Below, in pieces: positions 58,845-64,000 of a stretch of DNA of 64,000 bases. The number at the start of each line of letters is the position of its first letter. Position 1 is the stretch's first letter. The position numbers and the translations under genes are program-made. The notes under the pieces are model-generated. The model made no database searches, was not told where the DNA came from, and saw only the letters and a list, made by a program, of their open reading frames with translations. Source of the stretch: Liriodendron chinense (Eukaryota; Streptophyta; Magnoliopsida; Magnoliales; Magnoliaceae); contig PVNU02001430.1 of assembly GCA_003013855.2 (NCBI GenBank), positions 124,001 through 188,000 on the forward strand, in the 5' to 3' direction.

Positions 58845-59093
58845 GACCGGTCGTACAACCAGTCGTGGATGCTAGACGACCGGTCTGAAAATGGCCAAAA
58901 AGAGTCCAGTGAGTTTCGGCCTGGAAAAATAATTTAAGGACTGGTCGCACGACTGGTCGCAGAAGTGGACGACCGGTCGCACGACCGGTCGTGAGCAGTC
59001 CAGAGAGTTATGGCCTCTGGGTCTCCTCTGTGCATGTGTGGACCGATCGGACGACCGGTCCTTGGCTTTGGACGACCGGTCGGACGACCGGTC
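58845..59093. repeat. GACCGGTC palindrome array, element G 5' LTR
   Basis: At least nine GACCGGTC or one-mismatch words in pairs with 2-4 base spacers (gaccggtc-gcac-gaccggtc type). More copies than in the 3' LTR array, so the copy number has changed. Confidence 0.88.
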
Positions 59094-59331
59094 ATGGGCA
59101 CCTTCTTCTGCATTCTTTCTTCTTTTCTCTGACTTCTTTCTTTCATTCTTTGACGCTTAGCCCCTTTGATCTTCTTTGCTTCTAACTAACATCTTTAAGT
59201 CTTTAATTGATGCTTCCTCTCTCTTATCCCTACAACCACAAATATATGCATTAGATTGGTCTTTAAATCATGCAACCATGCATAATGAGTGATGAATTGG
59301 GGTTAGAATATGCACAATTAAGAGCTCAACA

Positions 59332-59487
59332 TAGGGTCATCAAGAGGTTTGGGTAGGTCTAGGTTGAAGGCTCACCAAGGCATCACTTTTACTTGTTTCT
59401 TCTTCCTTGATGCAACAGAGCCACTTGAGTCTTGGGTCTTCATCTTCATTAAGCTTAACCGACACTAGACTCACTGACCTGACCTAA
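59332..59487 (-). repeat. LTR F, fragment 4
   Basis: F resumes with TAGGG and tcatcaag, matching reversed E: caccaaggcatcacttttac, gactcactg. It ends at CCTAA (59483-59487), the left TSD of element H. About the last 80 bp expected from E are not present and should lie beyond H, outside the window. Confidence 0.82.
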
Positions 59488-59725
59488 TGTTTAGCTCTTA
59501 AATGTGTATATTCTAACCCCATTTCATCACTAACTATGCTTGAAATACATGATTAAAGACCCAACTAATGCATGGTTTTGTGGTTGTAGGAATGAGAGAG
59601 AGAATTCATCAATTGAAGGCTTAGAGACGCTGTTTACAAGCATTAAAGATCAAATGACCAAGCGCCAAAGGGTGGAAGAAAGAAAGCAAAGGAGAGAAGA
59701 AGGAAGTGCAGAAAATTGCACTGAA

Positions 59726-59931
59726 GACCAGTCGTCCGACCGGTCAGCCATAGATGTCCGACCACTCAATAGGAGGACCCTGTTGCCAAACGTTGCTGGA
59801 CCAATCACGACCGGTCGTTGAATTAAAAATTTGGGTTCGAATTTCCCAAAAACTCTCTGGACTGTTTTTAGCTTTTTACGACCGGTCTTGCGACCGGTCG
59901 TCATGAGCTTAAACCGGTCATTCGACCGGTC
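59726..59931. repeat. GACCGGTC palindrome array, element H 5' LTR
   Basis: Exact and one-mismatch GACCGGTC words, ending about 102 bp before the TATA candidate. The paired arrangement is partly worn. Confidence 0.82.
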
Positions 59932-60032
59932 GTCTACATAACAGAGCTTCTTCTACAAGCTCCAAAATTAGACGCGTAAAGTGCAGTTTTTGTGAATTTT
60001 CTCGAAGTTTCTTCACATCTAGTGCCCCAAAC

Positions 60033-60042
60033 CTATAAAAGG
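60033..60042 (+). promoter_or_regulatory. TATA box candidate, element H 5' LTR
   Basis: CTATAAAAGG on the plus strand, same context (..cctataaaaggactcc) as the other Athila LTRs reversed. Confidence 0.7.
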
Positions 60043-61019
60043 ACTCCTCTAGCTTGTTCTTAAGGTATCCTAGAAGAGATTTACCATGGTGGGAGGCGGC
60101 GGAAGTCGGATATGGAGTTCTACAACTCCTCCTAGTTTGTTCTTCTAGTTTTTATGTTTTCTTTAGTTGCTTTCATGTTTCCTTGGATCATGAATGACTA
60201 AACCTCTTAGCTAGGGCTAAGAGGTGAAGCTTGTAGTGAATCTAAGATGTTTTAATTTGTTTGTTTTGGTTTCAAGTTGGATTATTAGTGAAGAATAATG
60301 GTTTGAAGTTTGAATAAAGTTCTGAGTATTCTTTCTTAGTCTTATGATGGCTCATGGATGTTTAGAAGAATTGCTTGAGTTCTTAATTATTTTGACTGGT
60401 TCTAGACCTGTACGCTCTGAGGAATCGGATTCAATACGCTCTAGACCTTGGATTCTTATGTGAGAACTTTTAACCAAAGTTTTACTCTTCTGAATTTCTG
60501 AGTTATGTGTGATTTTGTAAGTGATTTGAATGAAGTTCAAATCATGATCTAGTTATACTTTGTGGCAGAGTTTAATGATGATTATGATTGTTATCTTAAT
60601 CTATTGGAACTAGAATTGATCTATGCAATTGAGTGTGCTCAAGTCCTAACTTGAATTGAGGGAATCATGTATATGAATCACACATATGGCAAATTGTTTG
60701 TTATAACTGCCCTATCATCCAACTAGATAGGATTTGATTTCGATTCAAGTTGTGTAATTACGAAACCACAGCGAATTAAGCATCAAGGATTGCTACAAGT
60801 GGATCCTTGAACCCCTAATTCTCTTTTACATTGTTTACATTCACTTTTGGTTCAAAATATCTATCTACATTCAATTTCAAAATGCTGTTTAGTTAGTTCT
60901 CAATTAAAAACCAATGGAAGTCTTTTGTGGGTTCCTACACAAGTCCCCAGGATCAACCTCGGTCTTACCGAGATTATTACTATATCGCAACCCTACACTT
61001 GGCAAAGTAAACAAGTTTT

Positions 61020-61037
61020 TGGCGCCATTGCCGAGGA
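61020..61037 (+). other. Primer-binding site of element H
   Basis: TGGCGCCATTGCCGAGGA. Two G-to-A differences from the intact site in G. Confidence 0.85.
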
Positions 61038-61202
61038 TCTTTGACGGTTTTTCACAAAATTTCTTAAAACAGTTTTTATTTGAGATTTTTAGGAGTCTTT
61101 ATCTAACTTAGTTTGTTTGCTTTGTTTTGTTTTTACAGGAATTCTAAGAGTCGAAGTAGTCACTTCAAATCAGGTTTTTCTAACCCTTTGTCTGAGATTT
61201 GC

Positions 61203-62093
61203 ATGCCACATTCGATTCGGGGTTCTAATAACCAACTCATTAGTGAAGGGGGAATTGTTGAAGTGATTGATAGGGAGCCATGTGCTAAGAAACGTTTAGA
61301 TTCTTTAATTTTGTCTGAAAGTATGGCTGAAAATAAACCCAACCCTATGGCCAATTAAAATCTGGGCCAAACCGAAATGGAAGAGAATGAGGTTGAGAAT
61401 GTTCCCCGACCTAGAAGACTGCGTGATTACTTGCAACCTGCAAGAACGATTACTCCCTCATGCATAGTTTTTCCACATAATGTAGGGAACATAGATTTTA
61501 AACCCGGAGTAATCCAACTCCTTCCCAAATTTTATGGACTAAACAATGAAAGTGCTTATTAACATTTTAAGGAATTTGATGAGGTGATAGCCACAATGCA
61601 CTTTACAAATATAACTGATTATGTAATGAGACTTAAATTATTTCCTTTTTCCCTTAAAGAGAAAGCTAAGGCTTGGCTTCATGCATTAAGGCCAAGATCA
61701 ATTGGCATATGGACTAAGATGACTAGGGAGTTCATTAAAAAGTTCTTCCGTACTCACAAAACGATCATGTTGAGGCACCTTATCATGAATTTTGCTAAAA
61801 AAGAGGATGAGACCTTCCAATGTTGGGAGAAGTTCAAGGACTTGTTAAATGCATGCCCACATCATGGTTATGAAATTTGGCGAGTAATAAGCTTTTTTTT
61901 TATGAAGGACTAACTTCACCCATGCGCCAATTCGTAGAGATGATGTATAATGGAGAATTCATGAATAAGGAAGCCGAGGAAGCATGGGACTATTTTGAAT
62001 AATTGGCCGAGAATGCACAGTCTTGGGATGCATCTAAACCAACAAATCCCAAGACAAGCCAACAAAAGGAAAAATGAGGAATTTATGTAATCT
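61203..62093 (+). pseudogene. Element H gag, N-terminal half
   Basis: Start MPHSIRGSNNQLISEGGIVE. It reads RRLRDYLQPARTITPSCIVF, KLFPFSLKEKAKAWLHALRP and REFIKKFFRTHKTIMLRHLI. It is broken by stops near 61357 and 61560, a frameshift at the T run near 61894-61901, and further stops. Confidence 0.88.
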
Positions 62094-63000
62094 TAGAAGA
62101 AAATAACATAAGTGCACGTGTGCCTAACCTCAAAAGAAAAGTTGAGGCCATGAAATTGAAGAAAGGAGAGACGATTAACTCAAAGGACGTTGAAATTATT
62201 TGTGGAATTTGTGCCGGGAATCAACATGCAACACAGGATTGTCCCATAATTTTGCATTCCAAAAAATCTTACAAGAACAATCAAATGCCATAAACAGTTA
62301 TCAACGACCATTTAGTGCTCCAAACTCAAACACGTATAACTCTAGTTGGAAGAACCATCCCAATTTTAGTTGGAGGAATGGACCAACTGCGAATGCAAAC
62401 AACACCCCCCAAGCTCAACCTTTACTAGGTCCATCCCTAGTAATCACACTAAATGCTACGCTAGAGGAGATGTTGGGTGCATTCGTATCGATTCAAGCTG
62501 AATATAACAAGACTAATTCTCTGAAAATTGATGGGTTTATGCATGAGAAACTGAAATTCAATTAAAATTCATCTCAAGCCATTAATGACTTGAAAACCTC
62601 AATAGCTAGAGTTGAATCTCATCTCAGTGTTAAGGAGAAAGGCACACTTCATGCCCAACCTCTCCCTAACCCAAGAACCCAATTTGAGATACAAGACCCA
62701 AGCTCGTCCTCCCAACATATGGAGCATGTTCAAGCCATCACCACCTTGAGGAGTAGAAAAACAATCGATAAATCTAATCCGGTGAAAGCCCCAAAGCTTA
62801 ATGATCCAAAAATTTTCAAAGAGGATGATAGCCCGAACAACACTCCATATAAGAAAGAACCGTAAAGGCAATACAAGCTGGTTGCCCCGTTTCCCTAAAG
62901 TTTGATTTCACCTAAACCTTTAGACAAAAACTTAGAAATTTTAGAGGTTTTTAAGCAAGTGAAGATCAATATTCCGTTGTTAGATGCTCTAAAACAAATA
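62094..63000 (+). pseudogene. Element H gag C-terminal half
   Basis: Cys/His cluster near 62200 (ICGICAGNQHATQDC in two frames), SSWKNHPNFSWRNGPTANAN, and a linker equivalent to SMARVESHLSVREKG. Several stops (for example after KLKFN at 62565) and a frame break. Confidence 0.85.
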
Positions 63001-63558
63001 CCATCCTATGCCAAATTTCTGAAGGAATTGTGTACAGTCGAAAGGAAACACAATGTTCACAACAAAGTACTTTTGACTGAGAATTTGAGCGCTATTATCA
63101 AACAAGAGGTGCCCTAAAAATACATGGATCCGAGTAGTCCTACCATCTCATGCATCATAGGTGACTGCCGGATCAAACAAGCCTTACTCAATTTAGGGGC
63201 AAATGTTAACCTCATCCCATACTCGGTCTATGAACAACTTGGTTTAGGTGAATTGAAACCCATCAAAACCACACTCCAACTTGCTGATAGATCTATTCAT
63301 ATACCGAGGGGGGTGATTGAAGATGTCTTGGTCCAAGTCAATAAATTATACTATCCAGTGGATTTTATTGTCTTGGATACACATCCTGTGATAGGTACCG
63401 GTGCTCAAATTCCTATCATACTAGGCCGCCCTTTTCTAACTACTTCAAATGCAATTATTAATTGTAGAAACGGGCTTGTACAAATGTTCTTTGGAAATAT
63501 GACACTCGAGTTGAATATTTTTTATTTATGCAATCAACCATGGGAAGTTGATGACTAG
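63001..63558 (+). pseudogene. Element H protease region with altered active site
   Basis: It reads SCIIGDCRIKQALLNLGANV, where C and G have DLGAS: the catalytic Asp is Asn and the Ser is Asn. VLDTHPVIGTGAQIPIILGR and PFLTTSNAIINCRNG follow. A stop near 63115 precedes it, and the frame ends at 63558. Confidence 0.88.
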
Positions 63559-64000
63559 GTCCACGAAATAAATCTAATTGAATCATTAATAGAAAATACA
63601 TCCCCCTTGACATTCTATTTCGATCCTTTGGAGGCATGTTTGGCCCACTCTCATAAGATGGATGATGAAACGATACGATAGATGGATACCATTTTAAATG
63701 TTAAGCCGGTACTTGATAATAAAAGATGGAAAGCACCATTTGAACCTTTGCCCTTAAGCGAGAACAAGCCTCTTCCATCTAATATCAAGGCATCGAAGAT
63801 CGACCTATAACCATTACCAAATGATTTAAAATATGTATATTTAGGTCAAGATGAGACATATCCGATGGTGATTTCTTCCCACGTGGATGAGGAACAAGAG
63901 AGTAGGTTAATAGCCCCTCTAATAGAGCATAAGAGCGCCATTGGATGGTCAATTGTGGATCGCAAAGGCGTAGACCCACTGATTTGTACTCATCGCATAC
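63559..64000 (+). pseudogene. Element H protease-RT linker, truncated by the window
   Basis: Equivalent to the linker of C and G (HKMDDETIR then a stop, LDNKRWKAPFEPLP, SSHVDEEQESRLIAPLIEHK) ending at LICTHRI, just before the RT domain. Confidence 0.85.

Larger units (their letters stand above)
48320..59331 (-). mobile_element. Element G: Athila-lineage Ty3/Gypsy retrotransposon
   Basis: TSD TAGGG (48315-48319 and 59332-59336). About 10.3 kb without S2. It has a perfect PBS, a PPT and a full gag-pol with an intact integrase frame, but several frameshifts in gag, protease and RT. Sister copy of C: the coding regions are close, but the LTR central parts differ. Confidence 0.94.
57763..59331 (-). 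repeat. 5' LTR of element G
   Basis: 1569 bp, TGTTCACTTCCCC...GAGCTCAACA. TATA candidate at 58730-58739. GACCGGTC array at 58845-59093. It preserves the empty site of S2 (aattctcccaaacatcc near 58402). Confidence 0.95.
59488..61013 (+). repeat. 5' LTR of element H
   Basis: 1526 bp, TGTTTAGCTC...GGCAAAGTAAACA. GACCGGTC array at 59726-59931, TATA candidate CTATAAAAGG at 60033-60042, and the conserved cctcttagctagggctaaga segment (60202 region) shared with the other Athila LTRs. Confidence 0.9.
59488..64000 (+). mobile_element. Element H: decayed Athila-lineage element, plus strand, runs off the window
   Basis: It begins TGTTTAGCTCTTAAATG, a diverged form of the TGTTGAGCTCTTAATTG start of the reversed C/G LTRs. 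5' LTR, PBS, gag, zinc motif, protease and linker follow in order up to the window end just before RT. It has many stop codons and differences, so it is older than C, D and G. It is the only large element in the nest in the opposite orientation. Confidence 0.9.

Overview
The window is repeat-dense plant nuclear DNA. I find no host protein-coding gene, rRNA, tRNA gene or CRISPR. Almost everything from position 2135 to the end is a nest of LTR retrotransposons, identified by TG...CA ends, matching 5-bp target-site duplications (TSDs), primer-binding sites (PBS), polypurine tracts (PPT) and Ty3/Gypsy gag-pol remnants of the Tat and Athila lineages. Both lineages are typical of flowering-plant heterochromatin. 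The many 'gtggggcccac'-like stretches and spliced plant-type introns agree with an angiosperm, but the species cannot be named from the sequence.

Layout. Positions 1-2134 are non-coding flank with microsatellites and a 33-34 bp tandem repeat. The host of the nest is one old ~2-kb LTR (called F here, minus orientation) cut into four visible pieces: 2135-2309, 26562-27911, 48079-48319 and 59332-59487. Four elements interrupt it. (1) A, a Tat-lineage Ty3/Gypsy element, 2310-26561, TSD CAAGC. It carries S1, a 6.08-kb LTR-like insertion in its 3' LTR (2677-8758, TSD TCGGC), and B, a non-autonomous Athila-like element inside its integrase gene (13337-20471, TSD AGGAT). (2) C, an Athila element, 27912-48078, TSD GGGGG. 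It carries E, a solo LTR of the same family as F (30241-32172, TSD TCCTC), and D, a non-autonomous Athila relative (32314-40172, TSD CCTAC). (3) G, an Athila element, 48320-59331, TSD TAGGG, with S2, a Tat-type solo LTR, in its 3' LTR (48970-49692, TSD CTCCC/CTCCT). (4) H, a decayed Athila element on the plus strand, from 59488 past the window end.

The reconstruction is self-consistent. Without nested insertions A is about 11.0 kb, and its 3' LTR becomes exactly 1094 bp, the length of its 5' LTR. C and G both come to about 10.3 kb. The four pieces of F sum to about 1.9 kb, close to the 1932 bp of its relative E.

How the parts relate. C and G carry gag, protease, reverse transcriptase, RNase H and integrase, with few lesions in C, and represent the autonomous type. 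B and D share their LTR ends, tRNA-Asp-type PBS and 3' non-coding module but lack RT, RNase H and integrase. In place of these they carry related coding sequence found in neither C nor G, which suggests a lineage mobilised in trans. Element A also has an antisense, spliced three-exon gene with its own TATA box. The most unusual signal is an array of the palindrome GACCGGTC lying about 100 bp upstream of the TATA box in the LTRs of C, D, G and H, also present in B, and present in the apparently unrelated E/F LTR family.
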